A DNA stretch of 64,000 nt from positions 952,501 to 1,016,500 of the forward strand of contig NZ_RBXD01000001.1 of assembly GCF_003634825.1 (NCBI RefSeq). The letters are read 5' to 3'. Under the pieces are notes generated by a model. It worked only from the letters and a program-made list of their open reading frames with translations. It searched no databases and had not been told where the DNA came from. The translations under genes and the position numbers were made by a program. Of this stretch, positions 36,045-44,840 are shown one piece after another. The stretch is from Flavobacterium sp. 123. GTDB taxonomy: Bacteria; Bacteroidota; Bacteroidia; Flavobacteriales; Flavobacteriaceae. How positions within the stretch are numbered: the first letter of the stretch is position 1; each line of letters starts with the position of its first letter.

Positions 36045-36134
36045 TTTAAAGATTGAAGGATTTAAAGATTAAAAATTATTGATTTTAGAATTAATAATTA
36101 AATCCTTGAATTTTTCAATCTTTTAATCTTTAAA
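36045..36134. repeat. Nested inverted repeats between rpsB and tsf
   Basis: TTTAAAGATT (36045-36054) pairs with AATCTTTAAA (36125-36134), and inside it AAGGATTTAA (36056-36065) pairs with TTAAATCCTT (36098-36107). The unit AAAGATT occurs twice on the left arm and its complement twice on the right. There is no strong T run after it, so it may be an RNA fold that sets the rpsB to tsf ratio. Confidence 0.6.
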
Positions 36135-36144
36135 CAAAAAAATT

Positions 36145-36969
36145 ATGGCAACAATTACTGCTGCAGACGTAAATAAATTAAGAACAATCACTGGTGCAGG
36201 AATGATGGACTGCAAAAAAGCCTTGGTTGAAGCAGAAGGAGATTTTGATTTAGCAATCGAAAACTTACGTAAAAAAGGACAAAAAGTGGCTGCTAACCGT
36301 TCAGACAGAGAATCTACTGAAGGTGCTGTAATCGCTGTTGTTAACGCTGAAAAAACTGCTGGTGTAGTTATCTCATTAAACTGTGAAACTGACTTCGTAG
36401 GTAAAAACGAATCTTTCGTAAAATTAGCTCAAGACTTAGCTGCTTTAGCATTAAACTTTGATAACAAAGAAGCATTTTTAGCTGCTGATTTCAACGGAAT
36501 CACTGTTGCTGAAAAATTAATTGAGCAAACTGGAGTTATTGGAGAAAAAATTGAAATCGGTTCTTTCGAAAGATTAGAAGGTGCTTTCATTGGATCTTAC
36601 ATTCACGCTGGAAACAAAATCGCTACTTTAACTGCTTTATCTGCTAATGTAGCAGGTGCTGATGATGTAGCAAGAAACGTATCAATGCAAGCTGCAGCTA
36701 TGGCTCCAATTGCTTTGAACGAAGATGGTGTTGATGCTGATACAATCGCTAAAGAAATCGAAATTGCTAAAGACCTTTTACGTCAAGAAGGAAAACCAGA
36801 AGCTATGTTAGATAACATCGCTAAAGGTAAATTAGCTCGTTTCTTTAAAGATAACACATTAGTAAACCAAGATTATATTAAAGATAACAAAATGAGCGTT
36901 GCTGCTTATGTAAAATCTTTAGATAAAGATCTTATCGTTACTGGTTTCAAAAGAGCTGCTTTAGGATAA
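36145..36969 (+). CDS. tsf: Elongation factor Ts
   Basis: EF-Ts exchanges GDP for GTP on EF-Tu. The 274 residues have the N-terminal UBA-like domain (VNKLRTITGAGMMDCKKALVEAEGDFDLAIENLRKKG) and the core dimerisation domain with SLNCETDFVGKNESF. The length is normal. It follows rpsB, the usual arrangement, and ends in a clear terminator. Confidence 0.98.
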   Translation: MATITAADVNKLRTITGAGMMDCKKALVEAEGDFDLAIENLRKKGQKVAANRSDRESTEGAVIAVVNAEKTAGVVISLNCETDFVGKNESFVKLAQDLAALALNFDNKEAFLAADFNGITVAEKLIEQTGVIGEKIEIGSFERLEGAFIGSYIHAGNKIATLTALSANVAGADDVARNVSMQAAAMAPIALNEDGVDADTIAKEIEIAKDLLRQEGKPEAMLDNIAKGKLARFFKDNTLVNQDYIKDNKMSVAAYVKSLDKDLIVTGFKRAALG

Positions 36970-37015
36970 TCTATTCTAAACCTGTTTAAATAGTTTACTA
37001 TTTAAAATCAAATAT

Positions 37016-37050
37016 AAAATCCCATTCTTAACTGAATGGGATTTTTTTTT
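37016..37050 (+). terminator. Terminator of rpsB-tsf
   Basis: AAAATCCCATTC (37016-37027) pairs with GAATGGGATTTT (37034-37045) and is followed by more T residues. Confidence 0.93.
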
Positions 37051-37096
37051 AAACTCTAGACTCCTTTTATAAAAACAAAAATTCAAATTAAAATAC

Positions 37097-37104
37097 TAAA
37101 TTTG
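37097..37104 (+). promoter_or_regulatory. -7 promoter box of the queuosine-precursor transporter gene
   Basis: TAAATTTG matches TAnnTTTG, 18 nt before the ATG at 37123. No -33 box and no preQ1 riboswitch are visible. Confidence 0.5.
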
Positions 37105-37122
37105 GAAACCTAATTATAAAAT

Positions 37123-37770
37123 ATGTTTCAATCCAAAAAAGATACTGTTTATGTTATTCTAGCTGGAATATTCATAACGAATGCAGTCGTGGCAGAATTA
37201 ATAGGCGGAAAATTGATTTATGTAGGTCCATATTTAATGAGTATTGGTATTTTGCCTTGGCCAATTGTATTTGTTACAACCGATTTGATTAATGAATATT
37301 TTGGAGAAAAAGGAGTTAAAAAATTATCTCTAATAACCGCTAGCCTTATCGCATATTGCTTTGTATTATTATACTTTGCCTTAAAAATACCTGCTGCAAA
37401 AGGAGCCAATTTAGTTACTGATGCTCAATTCAATGGCGTTTTTGGTCAAAGTATGTGGATAATAGTTGGGAGCATCACTGCTTTTATGGTTTCACAACTT
37501 ATTGATGTTACTATTTTCCATTTCTTCAAAAACAAAACAGGAAATAAAATGATTTGGTTACGAAGTACAGGATCAACTGTTATTTCGCAACTATTTGACA
37601 GTTTTATCGTATTAGGCATTGCTTTTTGGATGACTGGAAAAATGACTACCGAAACATATATAGCTTCCGCATTTACAGGCTATTTTGTAAAACTTAGCAT
37701 TGCTGTTTTACTAACCCCGTTAATCTATTTAGGTCATTCTCTGATTGAAAAATACATTCATAATAAATAA
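37123..37770 (+). CDS. yhhQ: Queuosine precursor transporter (YhhQ/QPTR family)
   Basis: This inner-membrane protein of 215 residues has about six transmembrane helices and belongs to the family that imports queuine or other 7-deazaguanine precursors. Typical segments are NAVVAELIGGKLI, FVTTDLINEYFGEKGVKK near the first loop, MVSQLIDVTIFHFFK and SQLFDSFIVLGIAF. With queG at 8063 it implies that tRNA queuosine matters to this organism, partly by uptake. It is followed 4 nt later by tag, so the two are cotranscribed. Confidence 0.93.
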   Translation: MFQSKKDTVYVILAGIFITNAVVAELIGGKLIYVGPYLMSIGILPWPIVFVTTDLINEYFGEKGVKKLSLITASLIAYCFVLLYFALKIPAAKGANLVTDAQFNGVFGQSMWIIVGSITAFMVSQLIDVTIFHFFKNKTGNKMIWLRSTGSTVISQLFDSFIVLGIAFWMTGKMTTETYIASAFTGYFVKLSIAVLLTPLIYLGHSLIEKYIHNK

Positions 37771-37774
37771 TTCT

Positions 37775-38347
37775 ATGGAAACTAAAATACGTTGCAGTTG
37801 GTGTAATTCAAGTGATTTATATAAAAAATATCATGATGAAGAATGGGGAGTTCCTGTTTATGATGATGCTACGTTGTTTGAATTTTTAATTTTAGAAACT
37901 TTTCAAGCGGGATTAAGTTGGATAACTATTTTGAATAAAAGAGAGAACTTCAGAAAGGCTTTTGATGCTTTTGATTATAAAAAAATTGCTAGTTATTCAG
38001 AGGATAAAATCCAAGATTTACTTCTTGATTCTGGTATTATTCGCAATCGGTTAAAGGTTAGAGCTGCCGTTTCTAATGCAATTGCTTTCATGAATGTCCA
38101 AGAGGAATTTGGTAGTTTCTCTAGCTATATATGGAAATTCGTAGACGGAAAACCAATTATAAACAAGCTGAGAAATTCTTCGGAAGCAAAAGCTACTACA
38201 CCGCTTTCAGACACTATTAGTAAAGATTTGAAAAAACGTGGTTTTAAATTTGTAGGTTCAACCGTTGTCTATGCACACATGCAAGCTACTGGAATGGTTA
38301 ACGATCATTTTGAAGATTGCTGGAGAAGAAACACCGTAGAAATTTAG
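37775..38347 (+). CDS. tag: DNA-3-methyladenine glycosylase I
   Basis: Tag removes 3-methyladenine from alkylated DNA in base excision repair. With the start at ATG 37775 it has 190 residues (METKIRCSWCN). The helix-hairpin-helix glycosylase core shows YHDEEWGVP near the N terminus, LFEFLILETFQAGLSW and SGIIRNRLKV. The zinc snap is formed by Cys7 and His20 with the C-terminal His and Cys of NDHFEDC. An upstream TTG at 37745 overlaps yhhQ and is not needed. Its stop overlaps the stop of the converging aat gene by 3 nt of shared sequence. Confidence 0.95.
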   Translation: METKIRCSWCNSSDLYKKYHDEEWGVPVYDDATLFEFLILETFQAGLSWITILNKRENFRKAFDAFDYKKIASYSEDKIQDLLLDSGIIRNRLKVRAAVSNAIAFMNVQEEFGSFSSYIWKFVDGKPIINKLRNSSEAKATTPLSDTISKDLKKRGFKFVGSTVVYAHMQATGMVNDHFEDCWRRNTVEI

Positions 38348-38979
38348 CTTTTTAAAATCGCTATAAATTCCTCTCTCTCAATTTCACGACATCCTAAACT
38401 TTCTAGATGTGTATTGTATACCTGGCAATCCAACAACTTGTAATTGGCTAATTTTAATTGGTTTACCAATGCTATAAAAGCTACTTTTGAAGCATTTGAA
38501 ACTAAGGAAAACATGCTTTCACCACAAAATACAGTTCCTAAATCTATCCCGTATAACCCTCCTACTAAAATATCATCTTGCCAAACCTCAACTGATTTTG
38601 CCACACCCAATTCATGAAGCTTACAATAGGCTTCAATCATATCATTTGTAATCCAAGTTCCGTTTTGTCCCTCACGCTTTATGTTTTGACAATTCGAAAT
38701 AACATCTCTAAAATTCTGATTGAAGGTTACTTTAAAAATATTCCTATTCCGTATGTTCCGCATACTTTTAGAAACAACCAACTCGTCTAAAAACAAAACC
38801 ATTCTGGGATTAGGTGACCACCACAGTATGGGCTCACCTTGTTCAAACCATGGAAAAATTCCACTATTGTAGGCTAGTTGTAAACGCTCTGGCGATAAAT
38901 CACCCCCAACCGCAAGAATTCCGTCCGCATTAGCTTCGGAAACAGGAGGGAAAAATAAGGATTCAGATACGTAATACAT
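38344..38979 (-). CDS. aat: Leucyl/phenylalanyl-tRNA-protein transferase
   Basis: Aat adds Leu or Phe from tRNA to the N terminus of proteins that begin with Arg or Lys, which marks them for ClpS/ClpAP degradation. The 211 residues show the family motifs FPPVSEANADGILAVGGDL, GIFPWFEQGEPILWWSPNPRMVLF and GGLYGIDLGTVFCGESMFS. The length is normal. It converges on tag with a tail-to-tail overlap at 38344-38347, so there is no room for a terminator between them. Its upstream side has an unusual stem-loop element at 38997-39080. Confidence 0.96.
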   Translation of the reverse strand: MYYVSESLFFPPVSEANADGILAVGGDLSPERLQLAYNSGIFPWFEQGEPILWWSPNPRMVLFLDELVVSKSMRNIRNRNIFKVTFNQNFRDVISNCQNIKREGQNGTWITNDMIEAYCKLHELGVAKSVEVWQDDILVGGLYGIDLGTVFCGESMFSLVSNASKVAFIALVNQLKLANYKLLDCQVYNTHLESLGCREIEREEFIAILKS

Positions 38980-38996
38980 GATATTGACTGATATGT

Positions 38997-39080
38997 TCTA
39001 GCCCAGATAGCAGCAGCATCCTTTTACAGGTTTTTTTTACCTGGAAAAGATAAAGCGGATAGCTGGAATTAGCTCCTAAA
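38997..39080. repeat. About 80-bp imperfect stem-loop element before aat
   Basis: The element has nested pairing: CCAG (39003-39006) with CTGG (39063-39066), ATCC (39018-39021) with GGAT (39057-39060), CTTTT (39021-39025) with AAAAG (39045-39049), and CAGGT (39027-39031) with ACCTG (39039-39043) around T7. It runs from CTAGCCC to AGCTCCTA. From memory it resembles a family of stem-loop elements scattered between flavobacterial genes. Only one copy lies in this window, so that link needs a database search. Confidence 0.5.
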
Positions 39081-39110
39081 AAAACAGCCATCAATGAATG
39101 ATAGCTGTTT
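39078..39110 (-). terminator. Terminator of nrdBA
   Basis: Bases 39082-39093 pair with 39099-39110 with one mismatch. On the minus strand the stem is followed by a run of T residues (39078-39084), 32 nt after the nrdA stop. Confidence 0.85.
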
Positions 39111-39141
39111 GTAATTTATAATTGTTGCTTTTTATAATGAA

Positions 39142-41526
39142 TTAAGAACCGCACATTTCGCAATCCTCAGGACCTGAAGCTTGTGCCTTCATTAACATTG
39201 CTTTGTATTCTTCAACGCTCATTGGCTCTGCTTCATCAGGTATAGCTTCTGCTTTTTTATCATTATTTAAGGTGAACTTAATGGCATCAACTGCTGATTT
39301 TGTTCTCAAATAATACATTCCCGTTTTCAATCCAGATTGCCAAGCGTAGAAGTGCATTGATGTCAATTTTGAATAGTTTGCATCTTGCATAAACAAATTC
39401 AACGATTGAGATTGATCAATAAAATAACCCCTTTGACGCGACATATCAATAATGTCCTTCATGGACATTTCCCAAACAGTTTTGTACAATTCTTTAAGGT
39501 CCTGTGGAATCACATCAATATTTTGAACAGATCCATTGTGACGCATAATTTCTTGTTTCAAAGTATCATTCCATAAACCTCTTTCAACTAAATCATGTAA
39601 TAAATGTTTGTTTACAACAATAAACTCCCCTGAAAGTACTCTACGAGTATAAATATTTGAGGTGTAAGGCTCGAAAGCTTCATTGTTACCTAATATTTGT
39701 GATGTAGAAGCTGTAGGCATTGGAGCAACTAATAATGAGTTACGAACCCCATGTTCCACTACTTCTTTTCTTAACGAAGCCCAGTCCCAACGTCCTGATA
39801 ATTCTTCATCTTTCATCCCCCACAAATTGTGTTGGAATTCACCTTGAGAAATTGGCGACCCTTTGAAAGTTGAATATGGACCTTCTTCTTTGGCCATCTC
39901 CATCGAAGCGGTAACTGCTGCAAAATAAAGAGTTTCGAAAATTTCTTGGTTTAATTTTTTAGCTTCATCACTAGTAAAAGGCATACGCAACATAATGAAA
40001 GCATCTGCTAATCCTTGCACTCCAAGACCTACTGGTCTGTGACGTAGATTAGAGTTTTCTGCTTCTTTTACTGGGTAATAATTTCTATCAATTACTTTAT
40101 TCAGGTTTCTAGTCACTCGTTTAGTTACATTGAACAATGCTTCGTGATCAAATTTACCATTTTCAATAAACATTGGTAATGAAATAGATGCTAGGTTACA
40201 AACTGCAATTTCATCTTTAGAAGTGTACTCCATAATTTCGGTACACAAGTTAGAAGAACGAATAGTTCCTAAATTCTTTTGATTTGATTTGCGGTTTGCA
40301 GCATCTTTATAAAGCATATATGGTGTTCCAGTCTCAATTTGTGATTCTAGAATTTTCTCCCATAACTCACGTGCTTTGATCGTTTTTCTACCTTTTCCTC
40401 TTGCTTCATAATCTGTGTACATTGCTTCAAATTCTTCACCGTATACATCATATAATCCAGGACATTCGTTTGGACACATCAAAGTCCAAGTAGTATCTTC
40501 TTGAACACGTTTCATGAATAAATCCGAAGTCCACATAGCAAAGAATAAATCTCTTGCACGCATTTCTTCTTTTCCAGTATTTTTTTTCAAGTCTAGGAAT
40601 TCGAAAATATCAGCATGCCAAGTTTCAATATAAATAGCAAAACTTCCTTTACGTTTTCCACCACCTTGGTCTACATAACGCGCCGTATCATTGAAAACTC
40701 TCAACATTGGAACAATACCGTTTGAAGTTCCATTAGTACCACGAATGTAAGAACCAGTTGCTCTTACATTGTGAATAGAAAGCCCTATTCCACCTGCTGA
40801 TTGAGAGATTTTTGCCGTTTGTTTCAACGTATCATAAATACCATCAATACTATCATCTTGCATAGCCAAAAGGAAACAAGAAGACATTTGTGGCTTAGGT
40901 GTACCTGCATTAAATAATGTTGGAGTAGCATGTGTAAAGAATTTTTTCGACATTAAGTCGTATGTTTCTATTACAGATTTCAAGTCGTTTAAGTGAATTC
41001 CAACTGAAACTCGCATCAACATGTGTTGAGGACGTTCAACAATTTTACCGTTTAATTTCAGTAAATAAGAACGTTCTAAAGTTTTGAAACCAAAATAATC
41101 ATAATTGAAATCTCGGTTGTATATGATATGAGAATCTAAGAATTCTGCATTTTCAAGAATTACATTAAATACTTCATCAGAAAGCAAAGGTGCTTCTTGT
41201 CCATTTCTTGGATTAACATAGTGATACATATCTTTCATCGTCTCTGAGAAAGATTTTTTTGTATTTGAATGCAAATTCGAAATAGCAACACGAGCAGCTA
41301 ATTGCGCATAATCTGGATGTGCAATAGTCATCGAAGCCGCAGTTTCAGCTGCAAGATTGTCTAATTCTGATGTAGAAACACCATCATATAAACCTTCAAT
41401 AACACGCATTGCTACTTTTACAGGATCAACTAATTCGTTTAACCCGTAACATAATTTTTTTATTCTGTCCGTAATCTTATCAAACATTACTGGCTCTTTA
41501 TGGCCATCTCTTTTTACTACATACAT
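39142..41526 (-). CDS. nrdA: Class Ia ribonucleotide reductase, large subunit
   Basis: NrdA reduces ribonucleoside diphosphates to deoxy forms in the cytoplasm, using the radical from NrdB. The 794 residues have one N-terminal ATP-cone (about 1-90, [21 protein letters not shown]) for allosteric control, then the ten-stranded barrel with the redox Cys in SSCFLLA, the CNLASISL segment and [19 protein letters not shown]. The C-terminal CEMC pair in the last six residues is the swinging dithiol that is reduced by thioredoxin. It follows nrdB by 96 nt and has a terminator behind it. Confidence 0.97.
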   Translation of the reverse strand: MYVVKRDGHKEPVMFDKITDRIKKLCYGLNELVDPVKVAMRVIEGLYDGVSTSELDNLAAETAASMTIAHPDYAQLAARVAISNLHSNTKKSFSETMKDMYHYVNPRNGQEAPLLSDEVFNVILENAEFLDSHIIYNRDFNYDYFGFKTLERSYLLKLNGKIVERPQHMLMRVSVGIHLNDLKSVIETYDLMSKKFFTHATPTLFNAGTPKPQMSSCFLLAMQDDSIDGIYDTLKQTAKISQSAGGIGLSIHNVRATGSYIRGTNGTSNGIVPMLRVFNDTARYVDQGGGKRKGSFAIYIETWHADIFEFLDLKKNTGKEEMRARDLFFAMWTSDLFMKRVQEDTTWTLMCPNECPGLYDVYGEEFEAMYTDYEARGKGRKTIKARELWEKILESQIETGTPYMLYKDAANRKSNQKNLGTIRSSNLCTEIMEYTSKDEIAVCNLASISLPMFIENGKFDHEALFNVTKRVTRNLNKVIDRNYYPVKEAENSNLRHRPVGLGVQGLADAFIMLRMPFTSDEAKKLNQEIFETLYFAAVTASMEMAKEEGPYSTFKGSPISQGEFQHNLWGMKDEELSGRWDWASLRKEVVEHGVRNSLLVAPMPTASTSQILGNNEAFEPYTSNIYTRRVLSGEFIVVNKHLLHDLVERGLWNDTLKQEIMRHNGSVQNIDVIPQDLKELYKTVWEMSMKDIIDMSRQRGYFIDQSQSLNLFMQDANYSKLTSMHFYAWQSGLKTGMYYLRTKSAVDAIKFTLNNDKKAEAIPDEAEPMSVEEYKAMLMKAQASGPEDCEMCGS

Positions 41527-41622
41527 AAGGTTACTTTTTTAATTTATTATTGAAAAAAAACTAAAGATCAAAAAAATGCTTTTCTTTCTTTATGTCACTT
41601 AATTTTTAGGAGTGTTTACTTT

Positions 41623-42600
41623 TTAAAAATCCGCATCAAAACTAATTTTTTGAGCATCACTATCGGTATTCATTACACCTGATTTTTGATATTCACCAAC
41701 TTTTTTCTCAAAGAAGTTTGTTTTTCCTTGAAGCGAGATCATGTCCATAAAATCAAAAGGATTTGCAGTATTATATACTCTATCACATCCTAATTCTACT
41801 AACAATCTATCCGTTACAAACTCTAGGTATTGCGTCATTAATGTTGCATTCATTCCAATCAAACTTACCGGTATTGATTCGGTGATAAATTCTCTTTCAA
41901 TATCTAATGCATTAACAATAATTTCTTTAATTCTATCTTTTGGTACTTTATTTATCAAATGATGATTGTGTAAATGCACCGCAAAATCACAATGAACTCC
42001 TTCGTCACGAGAAATCAATTCGTTAGAAAAAGTCAAACCTGGCATTAATCCTCTTTTTTTCAACCAAAAAATTGAACAGAAACTTCCAGAGAAGAAAATA
42101 CCTTCCACAGCAGCAAAAGCAATCAATCGCTCTGCAAAAGAATCCGATTCAATCCATTTTAATGCCCATTCTGCTTTTTTCTTAATAGCAGGAAAAACAT
42201 CAATTGCAGTAAATAATTCTGTTTTCTCAGTTTCATCTTTCACATAAGTATCAATCAAAAGTGAATAGGTTTCGCTATGAATATTTTCCATCATGATTTG
42301 GAAACCATAAAAGAATTTTGCTTCTGCATATTGAACTTCGTTTACGAAATTTTCAGCAAGATTTTCATTTACAATTCCATCAGAAGCAGCAAAAAAGGCA
42401 AGAATATGTTTGATAAAATATCTTTCGTCATCACTAAGTTTATTATTCCAGTCATTTAAATCTTGAGACAAATCTATTTCTTCGGCTGTCCAGATACTTG
42501 CTTCCATTTTTTTGTACCATTCCCAAATATCATGGTGCTTTATAGGAAAAATAACGAAACGATTTTTATTTTCTTGTAAAATTGGTTCAACTTGCGTCAT
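41623..42600 (-). CDS. nrdB: Class Ia ribonucleotide reductase, radical subunit
   Basis: NrdB holds the di-iron/tyrosyl-radical cofactor of the reductase. The 325 residues include the metal ligands Asp74, Glu105, His108 and later Glu and His residues in [10 protein letters not shown] and RDEGVHCDF. The radical Tyr is Tyr112 in HSETYSLL. These stretches, and the C-terminal tail ending ISFDADF that docks into NrdA, are closer to the eukaryotic R2 type than to the E. coli protein. It is the first gene of nrdBA, behind an inverted repeat at 42659-42706 that overlaps its probable promoter. Confidence 0.97.
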   Translation of the reverse strand: MTQVEPILQENKNRFVIFPIKHHDIWEWYKKMEASIWTAEEIDLSQDLNDWNNKLSDDERYFIKHILAFFAASDGIVNENLAENFVNEVQYAEAKFFYGFQIMMENIHSETYSLLIDTYVKDETEKTELFTAIDVFPAIKKKAEWALKWIESDSFAERLIAFAAVEGIFFSGSFCSIFWLKKRGLMPGLTFSNELISRDEGVHCDFAVHLHNHHLINKVPKDRIKEIIVNALDIEREFITESIPVSLIGMNATLMTQYLEFVTDRLLVELGCDRVYNTANPFDFMDMISLQGKTNFFEKKVGEYQKSGVMNTDSDAQKISFDADF

Positions 42601-42954
42601 TGCTATTGTTTATTTTTTTGAAATTTTAACGAAATTTTGTGCATTCAGGGGATTACAAAGATTGTGAAATATTGCGGAAGTTAAAAGCCAAACTTATTCA
42701 CAATCTGGTCTAGTTTTTAACAAAAATAAAAAATAAGGATACTTTTCATACAAATCTTAAATTTCTAAATATCAGATATTTAAAAATAAAAAAAGTAGTC
42801 AAGGCACTGTAAAATATAGGATTTAATAAACGTAAAACAAGAAATATTTTATTTTATTTTAAAAATAATTATTACCGTTCGTCGATTTATTTTTGAATTA
42901 ATTTGCAGTAATGCTATTTTGGAAAACGAAACTAATTCTGGAAGGTGTTTTAGA
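42601..42954. promoter_or_regulatory. nrdBA upstream region with paired 10-bp inverted repeat
   Basis: This 354-nt space before nrdB holds no gene. AGATTGTGAA (42659-42668) and its exact complement TTCACAATCT (42697-42706) are 28 nt apart, with centres 38 bp apart. On the minus strand the nearest -7-like box, AATCTTTG (one mismatch to TAnnTTTG), overlaps the arm at 42659. This looks like an operator pair on the promoter, or a leader hairpin. It is unlike the known NrdR box. The rest of the space (42710-42954) is AT-rich and shows nothing I can name. Confidence 0.5.
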
Positions 42955-43524
42955 CTATGAATGCTTCATATCCTGAGCCACTTTTTCAAGCTCTGCAAAC
43001 CAATCTTCACCAAATTTTCTAATTAAAGCTTCTTTGACAAATTTATAAACGGGTACTTCTAATTCTTTTCCTAATGAGCAAGCATCGTCACAAATATCCC
43101 ATTTATCATAATTAACAGCTGCGAATTCCGTGAAGTCTTTTACTCGTATAGGATATAAATGACAGGAAACAGGTTTTTTCCAATCAACTATACCTTGATT
43201 ATAGGCTTGTTCAATACCACAAAGTGCTGTTTTACCATCAAAAATAACGTAAGCACAGTCTTTGTTGTCTATTAATGGTGTTTCAAGATCCCCATCAGTT
43301 CCTTTTACCCAAGTCCCTTGCGCTTCTATAGCAGCAATTCCTTCTTTTCGTAAAAAAGGTTTAACTTTGGGATATATTTCCTCCATAATTTTTGTTTCCT
43401 CAACGCTTAAAGGCGCACCAGCATCACCGTCAACACAGCAAGCTCCTTTACAAGCTGACAAATTGCAAACAAAATCTTTTTCGAGTATGTCTTCTGAGAC
43501 GATGGTTTTTCCTAATTGAAACAT
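42955..43524 (-). CDS. DUF3109 family protein, Cys-cluster (YkgJ-like)
   Basis: This 189-residue cytoplasmic protein has a cysteine group near its start (Cys20, Cys25, Cys29, Cys30 in [11 protein letters not shown]) and further Cys at [23 protein letters not shown] and [10 protein letters not shown]. The pattern is that of small metal-binding proteins related to the YkgJ CxxxCxxCC family, thought to bind zinc or an iron-sulfur cluster. The function is not known. It has its own promoter box at 43553. Confidence 0.85.
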   Translation of the reverse strand: MFQLGKTIVSEDILEKDFVCNLSACKGACCVDGDAGAPLSVEETKIMEEIYPKVKPFLRKEGIAAIEAQGTWVKGTDGDLETPLIDNKDCAYVIFDGKTALCGIEQAYNQGIVDWKKPVSCHLYPIRVKDFTEFAAVNYDKWDICDDACSLGKELEVPVYKFVKEALIRKFGEDWFAELEKVAQDMKHS

Positions 43525-43552
43525 TATTATGAAGTAGTATGATTATAAAGTG

Positions 43553-43560
43553 CAAATATA
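43553..43560 (-). promoter_or_regulatory. -7 promoter box of the DUF3109 gene
   Basis: On the minus strand this reads TATATTTG, a full match to TAnnTTTG, 28 nt before the ATG at 43524. Confidence 0.55.
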
Positions 43561-43581
43561 GTCAAACTAACACAAAAGGGA

Positions 43582-44622
43582 TTAATATGTGATTTTTAAA
43601 ATGCTACTTAAAGATTCATAATTTGAGTTTTGATTAGACATAACCACATAAATATTTTCATCTTTATCAATCGTCATACATCTCAAACCTCCGTAATTAT
43701 TATCTAAGTGAAAGGACACAACTGCGCCTGTAGGAGTAATTTTATTAATAGTATTATCAATACTACCCGTATACACATTACCTTTGCTATCACATATCAA
43801 ATCGCTAGGAGGGGAATTTAAATTAGAAACTAACCAACTATATCTTCCTTTTGAACTTATTGTGCCAATACTTGAATGATCTGCCAAATAATAATTCCCA
43901 TAAGGATCTATCGTAAAGTCTCCAACCAATCCATAGCCAGACGCAAATTGAGAACTATTTCCTAATGCATCAATCTTATTCAGTTTTCCGAATGAAAAAT
44001 TATTGATAAATAACTCCCCATTCTTTTTATCAAAAAACAAATTGCTTGCAAAATAATCAACCCTTAAAAAAGGGGTAGCAATTCCAGAAACATCAATTTT
44101 ATCAATATTTGACAAGGTATTCTCTGGCTTTAGAGCGAATAAATTACCTTTGGAATCAAAAGCCATTCCCCAATAGTTACCGCTTACAAAAGAAGAAATA
44201 GCCCCAGAAGAAGTTATTTTATAAATACCTGCATCTGTTGATAAATATAAAATTCCCGATTCATCAAATATTAAATTATGAGGAAAAGAGAGAATTTGAT
44301 TCATATTTGAAGAATAGGAAGTTGTAACGGGATTTATAACATTTGGCGCCCATTTAGCATATAAAGTGCTATTTTCTCGTATCACATTCGAATACTTAAA
44401 CGGAAGCTGCAATTCCTCATCATAGTACCAACCTACAAATGTAAATCCCTTGTCTACTGGAGTACTTTCTTTGACCAAGGATCCTGAATTAAAAGTTTGT
44501 GGAGCTAAATCATTACCCCCTTTTGAATCAAAAGTCACTGTTATCATCACTTCGTCTTCCGTTTTAGAACATCCAACAAGCAAAAACAACCCAATTAAAA
44601 ACAATACTATTCCTTTATTCAT
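43582..44622 (-). CDS. Lipoprotein with InlB-type repeat and NHL-like propeller
   Basis: This 346-residue surface or periplasmic lipoprotein has a lipobox LVGC at about 15-18. Residues 27-92 form an InlB B-repeat/listeria-type module (VTFDSKGGNDLAPQTFNSGS ... GFTFVGWYYDEEL ... STLYAKWAP). Residues 100-346 hold about five to six repeats of the form GxxYxxxxxxxxIxKIxxxG, each with a run like FDSKGNLF or CDSKGNVYTG, as in NHL or SMP-30-like beta-propellers. It probably binds a ligand or partner; no enzyme residues stand out. It is a single gene and is divergent from marC. Confidence 0.8.
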   Translation of the reverse strand: MNKGIVLFLIGLFLLVGCSKTEDEVMITVTFDSKGGNDLAPQTFNSGSLVKESTPVDKGFTFVGWYYDEELQLPFKYSNVIRENSTLYAKWAPNVINPVTTSYSSNMNQILSFPHNLIFDESGILYLSTDAGIYKITSSGAISSFVSGNYWGMAFDSKGNLFALKPENTLSNIDKIDVSGIATPFLRVDYFASNLFFDKKNGELFINNFSFGKLNKIDALGNSSQFASGYGLVGDFTIDPYGNYYLADHSSIGTISSKGRYSWLVSNLNSPPSDLICDSKGNVYTGSIDNTINKITPTGAVVSFHLDNNYGGLRCMTIDKDENIYVVMSNQNSNYESLSSILKITY

Positions 44623-44817
44623 ATTACCGATTTTAAGTAAATTAACAAAAATATTATTTTATTATAAAATTTAAAAACATAAAACATAAAAACCCTCAAG
44701 AATCTCCATTTTTTAAAATACGCTAGAGTTAACGAATAAAGCGTTAAAAAACAAGTGTTTTAAATTCTTTAAAATATTTCAAAAAGGAAACCAAAAACAG
44801 ATACTAGAATAAAAATG

Positions 44818-44825
44818 TACCTTTG
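44818..44825 (+). promoter_or_regulatory. -7 promoter box of marC
   Basis: TACCTTTG matches TAnnTTTG and lies 15 nt before the ATG at 44841, so the leader is very short. Confidence 0.55.
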
Positions 44826-44840
44826 CAAACAAAAAAAGCT

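Noticed and set aside
36970..37122. preQ1 riboswitch before the queuosine-precursor transporter gene
   Set aside because: The space holds only the tsf terminator and a -7 box; no preQ1 aptamer sequence is seen.
38997..39080. Stem-loop element as a tRNA gene
   Set aside because: There is no T-loop consensus, no anticodon arm and no cloverleaf length; the pairing is a single nested stem.
42643..42706. NrdR box or cobalamin riboswitch before nrdBA
   Set aside because: The repeat AGATTGTGAA does not match the NrdR consensus, and there is no B12 box.
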